Assembly: GCA_012959765.1 (NCBI GenBank)
Contig: DUCO01000024.1
Span: 1-64,000 of the forward strand
Length of the DNA: 64,000 nucleotides
Direction: 5' to 3'
Origin: Dehalococcoidia bacterium
GTDB lineage: Bacteria; Chloroflexota; Dehalococcoidia; Lucifugimonadales; Lucifugimonadaceae
Numbering within the stretch: position 1 is the stretch's first letter; each line of letters starts with the position of its first letter. Below, piece by piece: positions 17,098 to 26,162 of the stretch. The notes beneath the pieces are model-generated. The model ran no database searches and was not told where the DNA came from. It worked only from the letters and a program-made list of their open reading frames with translations. A program made the translations under genes and the position numbers.

Positions 17098-18534
17098 ATG
17101 AACGACCGAGAGTTGATGTACCTGCCGGGTCACAGGCAGCACCAGATGATTGTCGACAAGGAGATATCGTCAGTTGAACTGACCGAGGCATCGCTTCGAC
17201 GAATCGCAGAGCTTGAACCCCAGCTACATGCGTTCATTACTCTTGACGAAGAAGGTGCCCTCGCAACCGCCACCACTGCCGATTCCGAACTGGCGAAAGG
17301 CAACATTAGTGGTCCGCTGCACGGCGTTCCGATCGCCGTAAAAGATCTCGAAGTGACGAAGGGTTTGCGCACGACTCTGGGCAGTTCGTTTTTCAAAGAC
17401 TGGATTCCCGACTACGACTCGGTTGCGGTCGAACGCCTTCGTGCGACCGGCGCAGTAATTCTCGGAAAAACCAACACGCCTGAGTTTGGCAACAGGGAAG
17501 AAACTTTCACGAACATCGCCCCAACGTGCAACAACCCGTGGGATCCGGCGAGAATGCCGGGCGGATCGAGCGGTGGAACTGCAGCCGCGATCGCTTCTGG
17601 CATGTGCTCGATAGGAACGGGTTCTGATGGGGGTGGCTCGGTGCGGCTTCCGGCTTCGTTCTGCGGCATCTTCGGGCACAAGCCAACGCACGGTCGAATC
17701 CCTCGCTTCGGCGGTCAGGCAAAACCCGCTTACAACTCGGCTGGCACCAGTGGCCCGATGTCGAACGACGTTCGTGACTCGGCGATATTGAATCAGGCCC
17801 TTTCGGGTTTCGATCGACGAGATCCTGGATCGGTAAAAACACCAACCCCCGACTATCTAGGTCCGCTCGAAGATGGTGTCAAAGGTATGCGCATCGGCAC
17901 CACCATGACGCTCGGAATCTCGGACGTGAACGACGATGTGGCTGCTGCGGTTGAGTCATCGTGGGCGGCGTTTACCGAACTCGGTGCCAGCGTGGAGCCA
18001 CTCGATATCAAGTTCGACAAGGTGCCGAAAGACGCCTGGTGGACACTCTGGACTGCTGGTCAGGTTGCTATGTACGGCCATCTTGCCGAAGAACGACCCG
18101 AAAACCTGATGCCGTACACGCTGGAAATGATCAATCACGGTAAAACGCTTACGGGCGCGGATGTCGCCGTGGCGCTACGAGACGTCCAGAATCTCCAATT
18201 GAAAATGCACCAACTTTTCGAGGAGTTTGACCTGATTCTTGCCCCCACAAACGCAGCAGTCGCATGGCCACATCTGGACCCGCCAACCACAATCGGTTCG
18301 CGAACGAACTCAGACGAGATGGCAGGTATCAACTACGGAGCAATTCCGTTCACGATGGTCTTCAATTCGTCGTTCAACCCGGCGTCTTCAATACCGTGTG
18401 GGTTCGGTGAAGGTGGCATGCCTGTCGGGATCCAGATCATCGGTGCCTACGACGATGATGCGACCGTTCTGCGAGCCAGCAGGGCGTTCGAAACTGCCCG
18501 GCCATGGGTCGGCACGCGTCCTACTGTTTCCTGA
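17098..18534 (+). CDS. Amidase (amidase signature family)
   Basis: This 478-residue hydrolase cleaves amide bonds using the Ser-cisSer-Lys triad: Lys82 (PIAVKDLEV), the GGSSGG loop at 155-160, and the nucleophile Ser181 in GSDGGGSVRLPA. It matches the GatA/6-aminohexanoate/indoleacetamide hydrolase superfamily, but no gatB or gatC is near, so a catabolic amidase is more likely than tRNA amidation. I use ATG 17098 (GAGAAG upstream); ATG 17035 would add 21 residues overlapping the frameshifted SRPBCC gene. Both neighbours are decayed. Confidence 0.9.
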   Translation: MNDRELMYLPGHRQHQMIVDKEISSVELTEASLRRIAELEPQLHAFITLDEEGALATATTADSELAKGNISGPLHGVPIAVKDLEVTKGLRTTLGSSFFKDWIPDYDSVAVERLRATGAVILGKTNTPEFGNREETFTNIAPTCNNPWDPARMPGGSSGGTAAAIASGMCSIGTGSDGGGSVRLPASFCGIFGHKPTHGRIPRFGGQAKPAYNSAGTSGPMSNDVRDSAILNQALSGFDRRDPGSVKTPTPDYLGPLEDGVKGMRIGTTMTLGISDVNDDVAAAVESSWAAFTELGASVEPLDIKFDKVPKDAWWTLWTAGQVAMYGHLAEERPENLMPYTLEMINHGKTLTGADVAVALRDVQNLQLKMHQLFEEFDLILAPTNAAVAWPHLDPPTTIGSRTNSDEMAGINYGAIPFTMVFNSSFNPASSIPCGFGEGGMPVGIQIIGAYDDDATVLRASRAFETARPWVGTRPTVS

Positions 18535-18544
18535 AGGATTAAAC

Positions 18545-18918
18545 ATGACGAATGCCATCACACTTGAGCCATACACAGGAACCTGGCCGAACGATGATCC
18601 GATGCCGGTTTTCGAACAATGGTCGCTGAATATTCGGGCCTCGATGGGCTTGCGACTCTTGAAGTTCTGAGTCGCAACAAGAACATCCCCATTGGCGCGA
18701 TAGTAGCGTTCATTGTCGGCCACTACAGCGCATCGGGCAGCGCAGTCATTCTCGAGATCGGTCCACGAGTGATTGGCCAGATGGATTCGATAGTTCAGAA
18801 CGCAGAATCGACAGACACGGATGAGGCGTGATTGACCGTATACCAATCGCTCAAAGCGATCGTCTCCTGGTTGAAGGTTCCCCTGGAAGACACTGACTGG
18901 CGACCCGGAAAGCGCTAA
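18545..18918 (+). pseudogene. DUF6027-like protein, frameshift plus nonsense
   Basis: A start at ATG 18545 with AAGGA seven bases upstream gives MTNAITLEPYTGTWPNDD up to about 18618. The conserved sequence then continues in the -1 frame from about 18619 (EYSGLDGLATLEVLSRNKNI) to a TGA at 18829-18831. After that TGA the same frame continues sensibly (LTVYQSLKAIVSWLKVPL) to TAA 18918. The pattern TDEA-stop-LTVYQSLK resembles the family's TDxARLxxYxxL, suggesting CGA (Arg) became TGA. The family name is recalled from this pattern and is tentative; two lesions make it a probable pseudogene. Confidence 0.55.
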
Positions 18919-20012
18919 ACCTTGGCGCTTTCTTTTGACCAGATGTCGAGCATGTCCTGCATGTTCGGTACCATCGTTCGCAGCATCGAAACTATCGGCA
19001 AGTCGTACGGGCAGCGTGCCTCGCATTGCATGCACGAATCACAGGCAGCGTGATCGTTGATCTTCTCGATCAGGCCCTCACGCATACTCCGTTCGTCTTC
19101 AACTCTCGACTGCTCCCACGGGAACTGGCCGAATTTTTCAGGACCCATCGTGCGGTAGTGGTTGTACAAGACGTCAGTACCGAGCGTGCCGGGGATGCCG
19201 ATATCCGACGGGCAGGGCAGGCACAACGTGCAGATGCGGCAACGTTCTGTAGCCAGTTTCGTTGTCCACTCCGCTACCTCAGCCTCTTCTGCGGCTGTAA
19301 GTGTGTAGTCATCGAGTTGGCCGATACTCACGTTCTGTTCGATCTCGTGAACAGTCGTCGCTCCCGGTACCGCAACTGCAATGTCCTGGTTCATCAACCA
19401 TTTCAACGCCAGAGGAGCCGGGAGTAGGCCGGTCGCTACTGGTTTCATGACCGTTACGCCGATATTTCGTTCGACAGCCAGTGGAATCAGTTCGGTCAGG
19501 GGTTCACGTTCAATAATATTTAGGGGCACGAGAAAGGTGTCGAAATCGAACCGATTCAGGGCTGCGACAAGGAATTTCGTATCGGTGTGACCCGTAACGC
19601 CAATATGCCGAATCTTCCCGGCTTCTCTTGCTTCAACAAGTGCTTCGAGGGGACCACCCAGCCGCACGTTTACGTCATCCATATCAGCCATTGCGTGCAG
19701 ATGGTAGTTGTCGATGTAGTCGGTCTGAAGCCGTTTGAGCGACTCATCGATGTGATTGGCGGCTTCTTCCTTGGTCTTCCCGGTTGTTTTCGAAGACACG
19801 ATCACGTTCTCACGGTCGCCTTTTAACGCCTTGCCGAGTTTGATTTCGCTGTCCCAGTAGCCCCGAGCGGTGTCGAAGTAGTTCACTCCAAGATCGAGTG
19901 CGCGAAATACGATTTCTTTCGAGTGCTCGTACTCAGAAGATCCGAGTTGAGCTGCGCCAAGACCGATAGGCGCTACGTCGAGCCCAGTTGAACCAAGTGG
20001 GCGTGTTTTCAA
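18915..20012 (-). CDS. Aldo/keto reductase with C-terminal ferredoxin-like domain
   Basis: This 365-residue protein joins an aldo/keto reductase TIM barrel (about 1-270) to a cysteine-rich tail that can hold two [4Fe-4S] clusters: CRICTLCLPCP and CDSCMQCEARCP. The barrel has the catalytic Asp-Tyr (NYFDTARGYWDSE), Lys (VSSKTTG) and His (YHLHAM). I start at TTG 20012, which has AGGAG nine bases upstream and gives the standard KTRPLGSTGLDVAPIGLG; an upstream start would add 17 unlikely residues. Fused Fe-S centres suggest electrons come from ferredoxin or another carrier as well as NAD(P)H. The substrate is unknown. Confidence 0.87.
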   Translation of the reverse strand: MKTRPLGSTGLDVAPIGLGAAQLGSSEYEHSKEIVFRALDLGVNYFDTARGYWDSEIKLGKALKGDRENVIVSSKTTGKTKEEAANHIDESLKRLQTDYIDNYHLHAMADMDDVNVRLGGPLEALVEAREAGKIRHIGVTGHTDTKFLVAALNRFDFDTFLVPLNIIEREPLTELIPLAVERNIGVTVMKPVATGLLPAPLALKWLMNQDIAVAVPGATTVHEIEQNVSIGQLDDYTLTAAEEAEVAEWTTKLATERCRICTLCLPCPSDIGIPGTLGTDVLYNHYRTMGPEKFGQFPWEQSRVEDERSMREGLIEKINDHAACDSCMQCEARCPYDLPIVSMLRTMVPNMQDMLDIWSKESAKV

Positions 20013-20237
20013 GGGTTTTTCTCCTGCGTGCGGCACCAGTGTACGGCAAACGATTCGGGACACAATGTACCGTGATTATCCCATGTGTTCGAGTTATTTA
20101 CACGCGGAAGTGCTCAGGCGCCAGCACGGCGGGTGAAGAAAACTGATCTATTGAAGTTCGTTGATAAGCGACAAGCCGTAGGTTTTCGCCTATGATCCCG
20201 CAATTGGATTCAAGTTCGAGATATGGAGCATTTCACA

Positions 20238-20756
20238 ATGGTTCAGCAGCAGGCTGAGATTTTACGACCAGAAACGCTGATTGAAGAGTTCAAAAAGAAC
20301 GGCGTGACCCATGTCATTACGATTCCCGACAGCGAGACCAACTACCTTTATGAGCTAATGCTCGAACAGGATTGGCTGGACGTTGTGCCAGTTTCTCGTG
20401 AGGGTGAGGCACCTTCGACCGCACTGGGACTAAACGTCGCCGGTAAGGTTCCGGTCTGCCTGATTCAAAACACAGGGATGATGGAGGCTGGCGATTCGAT
20501 TCGCGGCATGGCACTTGATGCCGGGTTCCCGCTCCTCATGGTCATTGGCTATCGAGGCTGGACACGCAGAGGCGCTACGCCCGACACCGTTGCAAAGTAC
20601 ACGGAACCATTCCTCCATGCGTTTGGCATCGAGTATTTTCTGGTGGAAACCGATTCCGATGGCGCTCGAATTTCAGAAGCATTCGATCTGACCAGATCAT
20701 CTAAAAGGCCGGTAGTTGTACTAATCGGCGACGAGTACCACGGATTTAATCGCTAA
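20238..20756 (+). CDS. TPP-dependent decarboxylase alpha subunit (sulfopyruvate/phosphonopyruvate decarboxylase type)
   Basis: This 172-residue protein is the PYR half of a split thiamine-diphosphate decarboxylase. The conserved Glu that activates TPP is in SREGEAPSTALGL, and QNTGMMEAGDSIRGMALD is typical of ComD and phosphonopyruvate decarboxylase. It pairs with the PP half encoded 38 bases downstream. ATG 20238 has GGAG nine bases upstream; ATG 20223 in the same frame is possible. Sulfopyruvate decarboxylase forms sulfoacetaldehyde and CO2; phosphonopyruvate is the alternative substrate, but no phosphonate gene is near. Confidence 0.8.
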   Translation: MVQQQAEILRPETLIEEFKKNGVTHVITIPDSETNYLYELMLEQDWLDVVPVSREGEAPSTALGLNVAGKVPVCLIQNTGMMEAGDSIRGMALDAGFPLLMVIGYRGWTRRGATPDTVAKYTEPFLHAFGIEYFLVETDSDGARISEAFDLTRSSKRPVVVLIGDEYHGFNR

Positions 20757-20794
20757 ATATACGACTGGCTGTATGAACTGATACAGAGGGCAAA

Positions 20795-21385
20795 ATGATC
20801 GAAGGACTAGAAGTTTTCAAGGCGTTTCAACCACATCGTGGCGATGCGATTGTTACTCACAGCGGTACGGCTGGCAGGCATTGGCCCGAGGTGAGCACGA
20901 ACCCGAATCGCGATCTGCGCCTGGAAAGCTCAATGGGGCAGACGACATCAGCTGCGTTCGGTGTGGCACTTGGACTGCCTGAGGAGAAGGTCGTACTCTT
21001 CGATTCCGAGGGGGCGCTGCTAATGAACCTGGGTGTGATCGCATCGATCGCCGGCAAAGCACCCAAAAACTTCTATCACTTCCTGCTCGACAACGAGATG
21101 TACGCCACCACCGGTGGACAGCCCGTGCCGAATGCCAAAAATATCGACTATGCCGGCATGGCGAAGAGCGCTGGATACGCGTCGACGTACAGCTTCACAG
21201 ATCTCGAAGAACTCGTTACCAGTATGGAATCGATCATGGACGAGGACGGCCCGGTCTTCATCTCGATAAAGATCAACCCTGAGGTCCAGAACCTGCCGAT
21301 GGCGCTACGAAAGCGTGGTGGTGGGCGAAGTCGCCCCGAAACGATTAAAGATTTTCAGAAAGAACTGGGAATCGCGGCACATTGA
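20795..21385 (+). CDS. TPP-dependent decarboxylase beta subunit (sulfopyruvate/phosphonopyruvate decarboxylase type)
   Basis: This 196-residue protein is the TPP-pyrophosphate-binding half of the split decarboxylase. The stretches SSMGQTTSAAFGVALGL and NEMYATTGGQP fit ComE and phosphonopyruvate decarboxylase. The metal-binding GDG motif is changed: residues 70-73 read DSEG instead of DGDG, so Glu72 stands where Asp normally holds the Mg. Asn100 of the second ligand set is kept. The pair with the upstream PYR subunit is clear from order and spacing. Activity with the altered motif is uncertain. Confidence 0.8.
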   Translation: MIEGLEVFKAFQPHRGDAIVTHSGTAGRHWPEVSTNPNRDLRLESSMGQTTSAAFGVALGLPEEKVVLFDSEGALLMNLGVIASIAGKAPKNFYHFLLDNEMYATTGGQPVPNAKNIDYAGMAKSAGYASTYSFTDLEELVTSMESIMDEDGPVFISIKINPEVQNLPMALRKRGGGRSRPETIKDFQKELGIAAH

Positions 21386-21400
21386 TCATGGTGATCGGCG

Positions 21401-21688
21401 CTAAATGCCTTCAACTATGAAGGTTTTCGAGTCCGCCGCCTTGTGCCGGATCGCTGCGACGGGTGCGTACTCGTCTGCGCTGAACAGTGCCAGAGCCTTT
21501 TCTGTCGAAGGAAACTTGAGAATCACGACGCGGTGCAGGTCCCAATCTCCTTCACCCGGAGTGATTTCCCCGCCTCTCACGATGTAGCGGCCGCCGTACT
21601 TCTCGATCAGTGGCGGCACCAGACGGCGGTACTCTTCGTATGCTTCCTGATCTTTCACATCGATATCGACGATTACGTATGCGGACAT
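21401..21688 (-). CDS. DUF1330 domain protein
   Basis: This 95-residue protein is a small alpha/beta-barrel (dimeric ferredoxin-like fold) protein of the DUF1330 family. Recognisable parts are YVIVDIDVKDQEAYEEY near the N-terminus, GGRYIVRGGE in the middle and VVILKFPSTEKALALF. The family has no agreed function. AGGAG lies about five bases before the ATG. It faces the decarboxylase pair tail to tail. Confidence 0.85.
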   Translation of the reverse strand: MSAYVIVDIDVKDQEAYEEYRRLVPPLIEKYGGRYIVRGGEITPGEGDWDLHRVVILKFPSTEKALALFSADEYAPVAAIRHKAADSKTFIVEGI

Positions 21689-21757
21689 GGCTTCTCCTGA
21701 TTGACGATAATTTCGGTTCGACTGAAATCGGTTCGATCGCTCGATTAGACCTGAGAT

Positions 21758-21793
21758 AAAAACACGCCCAGACCGTAACAGGTCTGGGCGTGT
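21758..21793 (-). terminator. Rho-independent terminator of the enolase-superfamily gene
   Basis: A perfect 13-base stem, ACACGCCCAGACC with GGTCTGGGCGTGT, encloses a six-base loop. On the minus strand it is followed by TTTTT. It lies about 30 bases after the end of the dehydratase gene at 21824. Confidence 0.9.
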
Positions 21794-21823
21794 CGTATTT
21801 CCTAAAAGAAAACTAGGCGTCGC

Positions 21824-22978
21824 CTACCAGTCGGCTACTGAACCGTCGTTTGCGTGGTAGTTCTCGCCGCCGAGCTCCCTGTTGAAGCCGTATGCGTCAC
21901 CGCTGTACTCCTTGGTCGCCTCGACCTCGTCGACTTCGACACCGAGTCCGGGAGTGTCCCAGAGGTCGATGTGGCCGTCATTCACTACCCAGTCCTTCTT
22001 CAGCAGCCCGTTGCCAAGACCGGCATCTACCTGTTCCTGAATCAGGAAGTTCGGCACCACGGCGTCGACCAGCATGCAGGCTCCGAGAGCCAACGGTCCG
22101 ATCGCGCAGTGAGGCATGATGTGCTGGTAGTAGACCTCAGCGTAGTTGGCAATTCGCTTCAGTTCTGAAGGCCCGCCACAGTGAGCGACGTCGGGCTGCA
22201 GCAGCGAAACGGCCTGCTTTTCGATTACTTCACGGAACTCCCAGCGCGAGAGAAGCCGTTCGCCAGTTGCCAGCGGGAACGGAACCTGTTCCTGAACTCG
22301 TTTCAGGGCGTCCACGTTCTCCTGAGGTACTGGCTCTTCGACAAACATCGGGCGCATGCCCTTGATCTCGTTACAGATCTCAACAGCAAGTCCGGGAGTC
22401 ATCTTGGAGTGGAAGTCGAAACACAGTTCAACATCGTCACCAACCCACTCACGCATCATGTAGGCGGCCTTCACGAACTTATCGATTCTTGCCGGAGGCT
22501 CGTGAGCCCGCCAGTTACCCGAAGCGCCAGCCTTGTAAGCGGTGTATCCGCTTTTCTGCAGCATGGTGAGCCGATCTCGGGACTCTTCCAGACCCTCGTC
22601 CGACAAATCGCTGATGCCCCAGTGGGCGTAAACCCGGATGCGATCGCGAACGTTGCCGCCCATCAGCATGTAGCTGGGAACCCCGTAGTGCTTTCCGGCG
22701 ATGTCCCACAGTGCGGCGTCGATACCGGCGAGTGCTGACATATTGTGTGCGCCACCTCGGAAGAACGAGGCGCGATAGATCATTTGCCAGTGGTGTTCGA
22801 TGCGGAGCGGATCCTTGCCAATCAGATAATCAGCAATTTCGTCTATCGCCGCGGGCACGCTATAGGGCTTGCCTTCGAGGGTGCTTTCTGCCCAGCCCTC
22901 GATGCCAGTATCGGTGGTAATTCGGACCAGTCGCGTGCGGTTACGCGGTGCGTACTGATCAACTCGAGTAATTTTCAT
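21824..22978 (-). CDS. Enolase-superfamily sugar-acid dehydratase (galactonate-dehydratase-like)
   Basis: This 384-residue enzyme belongs to the mandelate racemase/muconate lactonizing group, which removes a proton alpha to a carboxylate. Metal ligands are Asp188 (CFDFHSK), Glu214 (FVEEP) and Glu240 (TGERL). His190 plus the Asp263/His290 pair (QPDVAHCGG, IMPHC) match the DgoD-like acid-sugar dehydratase arrangement. The likely reaction is dehydration of an aldonate to a 2-keto-3-deoxy acid; the sugar is not predictable. It is a single-gene unit with its own terminator. A second superfamily member is at 31409-32584. Confidence 0.87.
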   Translation of the reverse strand: MKITRVDQYAPRNRTRLVRITTDTGIEGWAESTLEGKPYSVPAAIDEIADYLIGKDPLRIEHHWQMIYRASFFRGGAHNMSALAGIDAALWDIAGKHYGVPSYMLMGGNVRDRIRVYAHWGISDLSDEGLEESRDRLTMLQKSGYTAYKAGASGNWRAHEPPARIDKFVKAAYMMREWVGDDVELCFDFHSKMTPGLAVEICNEIKGMRPMFVEEPVPQENVDALKRVQEQVPFPLATGERLLSRWEFREVIEKQAVSLLQPDVAHCGGPSELKRIANYAEVYYQHIMPHCAIGPLALGACMLVDAVVPNFLIQEQVDAGLGNGLLKKDWVVNDGHIDLWDTPGLGVEVDEVEATKEYSGDAYGFNRELGGENYHANDGSVADW

Positions 22979-23170
22979 TGTTTTTCGGGTTTAGGGGGTT
23001 GATTCGATTGGACGTTGCGAAGTGCGATTAAGCACGAGCGTGTCGATGGGTTTGTTGCTCAGCGTGGTTGCTGATTTGCCAAGATATTAGTCCTCACCAG
23101 GCTCGAATGGGTGCGAAGTTGGACGACTTTCGTGTTTGACCCGGAATACCCGGGTATCTAAGATGCGGGT

Positions 23171-23971
23171 ATGGCTACACAGATCACAGTTCCACAAACC
23201 GGTATTGAAGCTCGGCAACTCATTCGGGAGGGTCGGTTTTTACAGCCGACTTCAGGCGTAGCGCCGAGGCACGTGCAGGCAAACGTTGCGATTCTGCCGA
23301 AGGACGTTGCGTTCGAGTTCCTGCTGTTCTGCCAGCGCAACCCGAAGCCGTGTCCGGTGGTTGAGGTGATCGAGGCTGGATCGGTGGAGGCGGCACTTAC
23401 GGCACCCGGGTCCGACATTCGTACCGACGTCGCTCTGTATCGAATCTTCAAGAATGGTGAGCTTGTGGACGAGCCTGAGAATCTGGACGACCACTGGCGA
23501 GACGATCTGGTGACTTTCCTGTTGGGCTGCAGCTTCTCGTTCGAGCATGCACTAATGGCGAACGGAATCACTTTGCCGTACTACGGCACCGAACTAAATG
23601 TGCCGATGTTTATCACGAACATCGAAACTGCTCCGTCGGGTCCGTTCTCAGGTCCGGTCGTCGTTTCACACCGCTGGATACCGAGCGACAAGGTAGTGCG
23701 CGCTGTACAGGCAACTTCACGATTCCCCGGCACGCATGGTGCACCGATTCATATTGGTGATCCTTCTCAGATCGGCATTGCCGACATCACGAAGCCCGAC
23801 TTTGGCGACGTGTGGGAGCAGGGCAGCGAAGACGATGTTCCGGTGTTCTGGGCGTGCGGTGTAACGCCGCAGTCAGTTGCCGTGTCGTCTAAGCCTGAAC
23901 TTATGATCACGCACTCGCCCGGCCGTATGTTCGTTACTGACCTGATGGACGAAGACCTGGCTGTTCTTTAG
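23171..23971 (+). CDS. DUF1445 family protein, probable D-glutamate cyclase N-terminal half
   Basis: This 266-residue protein belongs to the DUF1445 (YcsI-like, putative hydro-lyase) family. Typical stretches are GVAPRHVQANVAILPKDVA, GCSFSFEHALM and CGVTPQSVAV with HSPGRMFVTD at the end. In the mitochondrial D-glutamate cyclase of animals, a DUF1445 domain is followed by DUF4392 in one chain. Here the next gene, 56 bases on, encodes DUF4392, so the two probably form a split version that converts D-glutamate to 5-oxo-D-proline. This function is inferred from domain pairing. Confidence 0.82.
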   Translation: MATQITVPQTGIEARQLIREGRFLQPTSGVAPRHVQANVAILPKDVAFEFLLFCQRNPKPCPVVEVIEAGSVEAALTAPGSDIRTDVALYRIFKNGELVDEPENLDDHWRDDLVTFLLGCSFSFEHALMANGITLPYYGTELNVPMFITNIETAPSGPFSGPVVVSHRWIPSDKVVRAVQATSRFPGTHGAPIHIGDPSQIGIADITKPDFGDVWEQGSEDDVPVFWACGVTPQSVAVSSKPELMITHSPGRMFVTDLMDEDLAVL

Positions 23972-24027
23972 GCGGTTGAACCGCAACATTGAATTACGAA
24001 TAATCCGACCCAGCGCGTAGGAAACAA

Positions 24028-24894
24028 ATGCCCGATTCATCAATATTCACAAAAATCGAAGACATCATTCTGCAGGACGACATTCGTGGGATGAAGGCGT
24101 TGCGCCAGCACATGAAAGAAGGCTGGCTTGAGAAGTCGGCTCAGTTGCTGCTCGATCATCCCGGCAAGGTTCTTATAGCAACCGGCTTCTACATCATCAG
24201 GGCGCAGGAGCCTGAGACCGACGGACCTCCCGGCGCGGTCGCTATCGCCGACGCGTTAAAAGCCATTGGGAACACGGTTGCTTATGTAACCGACAAGAAC
24301 TGCACCGTAGCGATGCGCAAGATTGCAGGCGATGACGAAGTGATCGACTTCCCGATCACTACCCATCGTGAGTCCAGCGAATTCGCCCACAAACTGCTTG
24401 TAGAGCACGCACCTTCGGCTCTCGTTTCGATAGAACGGGCGGGTCTACTCGGCGACGGCACTTATCGCAACTGGAAGGGTCTCGATTTTTCCGAGCACAA
24501 CGCCAAGATCGACCACATGTTCGATGAACACCCCTACTCGATCGGGATCGGCGACGGCGGTAACGAGATCGGGATGGGCAACATGCGGCATGTCATTCCC
24601 GACATCGAAAACCTTCCCGACGATCCCTGCGTCACGACTACCACCGAACTGATAACTGCCAGCGTCTCGAACTGGGGCGGTTACGGATTGGTTGCTGCTT
24701 TGTCGATAAAGACTGGCAAGAATCTGCTGCCTTCAGTTGAGCAGGGCTACGAGTGGGTCAAGGACATCGTTGCGGTGGGCGCAGTTGAAGGCATGACGGG
24801 TGAGTCGAAGGACTGGGTCGACGCAAGGGCGCCTGAAGACGACGCCATGTGCTTGCGAGACCTGCAGGCGCTACTGGCGGTTGAGAGTCTCTAG
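24028..24894 (+). CDS. DUF4392 family protein, probable D-glutamate cyclase C-terminal half
   Basis: This 288-residue protein has the DUF4392 signature GIGDGGNEIGMGNM near residue 175, preceded by LVSIERAGLLGDGTYRNWKG. The N-terminal part contains the nucleotide-like GKVLIATGFYI. The ATG follows AGGAAACAA. It is co-oriented with and close to the DUF1445 gene; the two domains are fused in the animal D-glutamate cyclase. Its stop overlaps the end of the convergent MFS gene by four bases. Confidence 0.82.
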   Translation: MPDSSIFTKIEDIILQDDIRGMKALRQHMKEGWLEKSAQLLLDHPGKVLIATGFYIIRAQEPETDGPPGAVAIADALKAIGNTVAYVTDKNCTVAMRKIAGDDEVIDFPITTHRESSEFAHKLLVEHAPSALVSIERAGLLGDGTYRNWKGLDFSEHNAKIDHMFDEHPYSIGIGDGGNEIGMGNMRHVIPDIENLPDDPCVTTTTELITASVSNWGGYGLVAALSIKTGKNLLPSVEQGYEWVKDIVAVGAVEGMTGESKDWVDARAPEDDAMCLRDLQALLAVESL

Positions 24895-26162
24895 GCTTTC
24901 GGTCTGGGCGGCGGCACCGGCCTTGGCGTACGTGTCATCGTCTCTTTAACGAAGAAGATCAGCATCAGCGCGCCGAACACACCAACGCCGGCTGTGGCAA
25001 ACGATGCCACACCAAGCGTGAGGATCTGGGCGATTCCACCGATTGCTATGGGACCACTCGCGCCACCAGTGTCTGAGATGAGTCGCCACACGCCAAGGAA
25101 CTCCCCGGGGTTTTCTCTGGGTGATAGATCGGTGCCCATTATGAGAACGAATCCACTCGAAAGTCCATTTCCTAAACCTGCGATTAACCCAACCGCCAGC
25201 AACGCACCAAAGCTTCCCGTAAGCGGAATCAGGGCTATCGCCAGCGCGAGGACGATAAACGCCGGAAGGCCGGTGGATTTACGACCCCAGCGGTCCATCG
25301 AGTAGCCAACCAGCGGGAACAGCATCGAATCGACGGCGAACGAAGCGGTTGCGATGTAACCGATTTTCGCTTCACCGAGCCCGAGTTCACCACCCCATAC
25401 CGGGATAAGAAATTCTCGACCTGCTCGCAAGAACTGCAGTGCAACGGCGGCGACCCCGGCAGTTGCAAAATCTCGACGATGCCTTGAGACCACTGTGCCA
25501 AGCTCGGCGAACACGTTGTGTCGTGCCTTTGATCGAGGGGGTTCGATCATATTTCTCGTTGTCGAAATAACCACTATCAACGTAAGAATGGCTACCACTG
25601 CCTGTGCAAAGAACGGCACTCTAATACCAACAAACTCAGCCAGTAACCCACCGAGCAACGGACCCAGAATGGTGGCGATTCTCGAAATTCCGCCAAACAG
25701 CGAAAGTGCCCGGCCTCGAACATCCATGGGCACCGCAGCGGCGATGTAGGTGTGCCTGGAAATGCTCCAGAGCGCAAAGCTAATCCCGGTGAGCACCCGA
25801 GCTGCGATCAGCGAAGTAACGTTTGGCGATATTCCTGCCCATACCGCTGCAACTCCAAACAGAACCACGCCCGCTGTCATTGTGCGGCGAAGTCCCATTC
25901 GGGTGACAAGAATTCCAGCAGGTACATCGAAAATCATCGTGCCGATGTGGCGTGCTGCGATCACGATTCCGATGAGGCCGATCGCCGCTGCCATTTCCTG
26001 CTTCGCAAATCCCGGAAGCACCGGGATCAGGATGCCCTGGCCAACTGAAAGCAGGAACGAGGGTACGTAAACGGCCCATACGAGCGAGCGTATGGTTGAA
26101 CGAACTGAACTACGTACTGGTCCGGGCGGTGTTGCCGGCGGCTCGTTTGGGGGCGATGACAT
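24891..26162 (-). CDS. MFS transporter
   Basis: This 423-residue protein has about twelve hydrophobic helices in two halves with a polar central loop (RNMIEPPRSKARHNV) near residue 210. The loop 2-3 motif A is recognisable as DVPAGILVTRMGLRR, and the second half has VGYSMDRWGRKS. The C-terminus is basic and proline-rich. MFS proteins exchange small solutes using ion gradients; the substrate is not predictable. The convergent D-glutamate cyclase pair is an attractive but unproven partner. Confidence 0.88.
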   Translation of the reverse strand: MSSPPNEPPATPPGPVRSSVRSTIRSLVWAVYVPSFLLSVGQGILIPVLPGFAKQEMAAAIGLIGIVIAARHIGTMIFDVPAGILVTRMGLRRTMTAGVVLFGVAAVWAGISPNVTSLIAARVLTGISFALWSISRHTYIAAAVPMDVRGRALSLFGGISRIATILGPLLGGLLAEFVGIRVPFFAQAVVAILTLIVVISTTRNMIEPPRSKARHNVFAELGTVVSRHRRDFATAGVAAVALQFLRAGREFLIPVWGGELGLGEAKIGYIATASFAVDSMLFPLVGYSMDRWGRKSTGLPAFIVLALAIALIPLTGSFGALLAVGLIAGLGNGLSSGFVLIMGTDLSPRENPGEFLGVWRLISDTGGASGPIAIGGIAQILTLGVASFATAGVGVFGALMLIFFVKETMTRTPRPVPPPRPKA

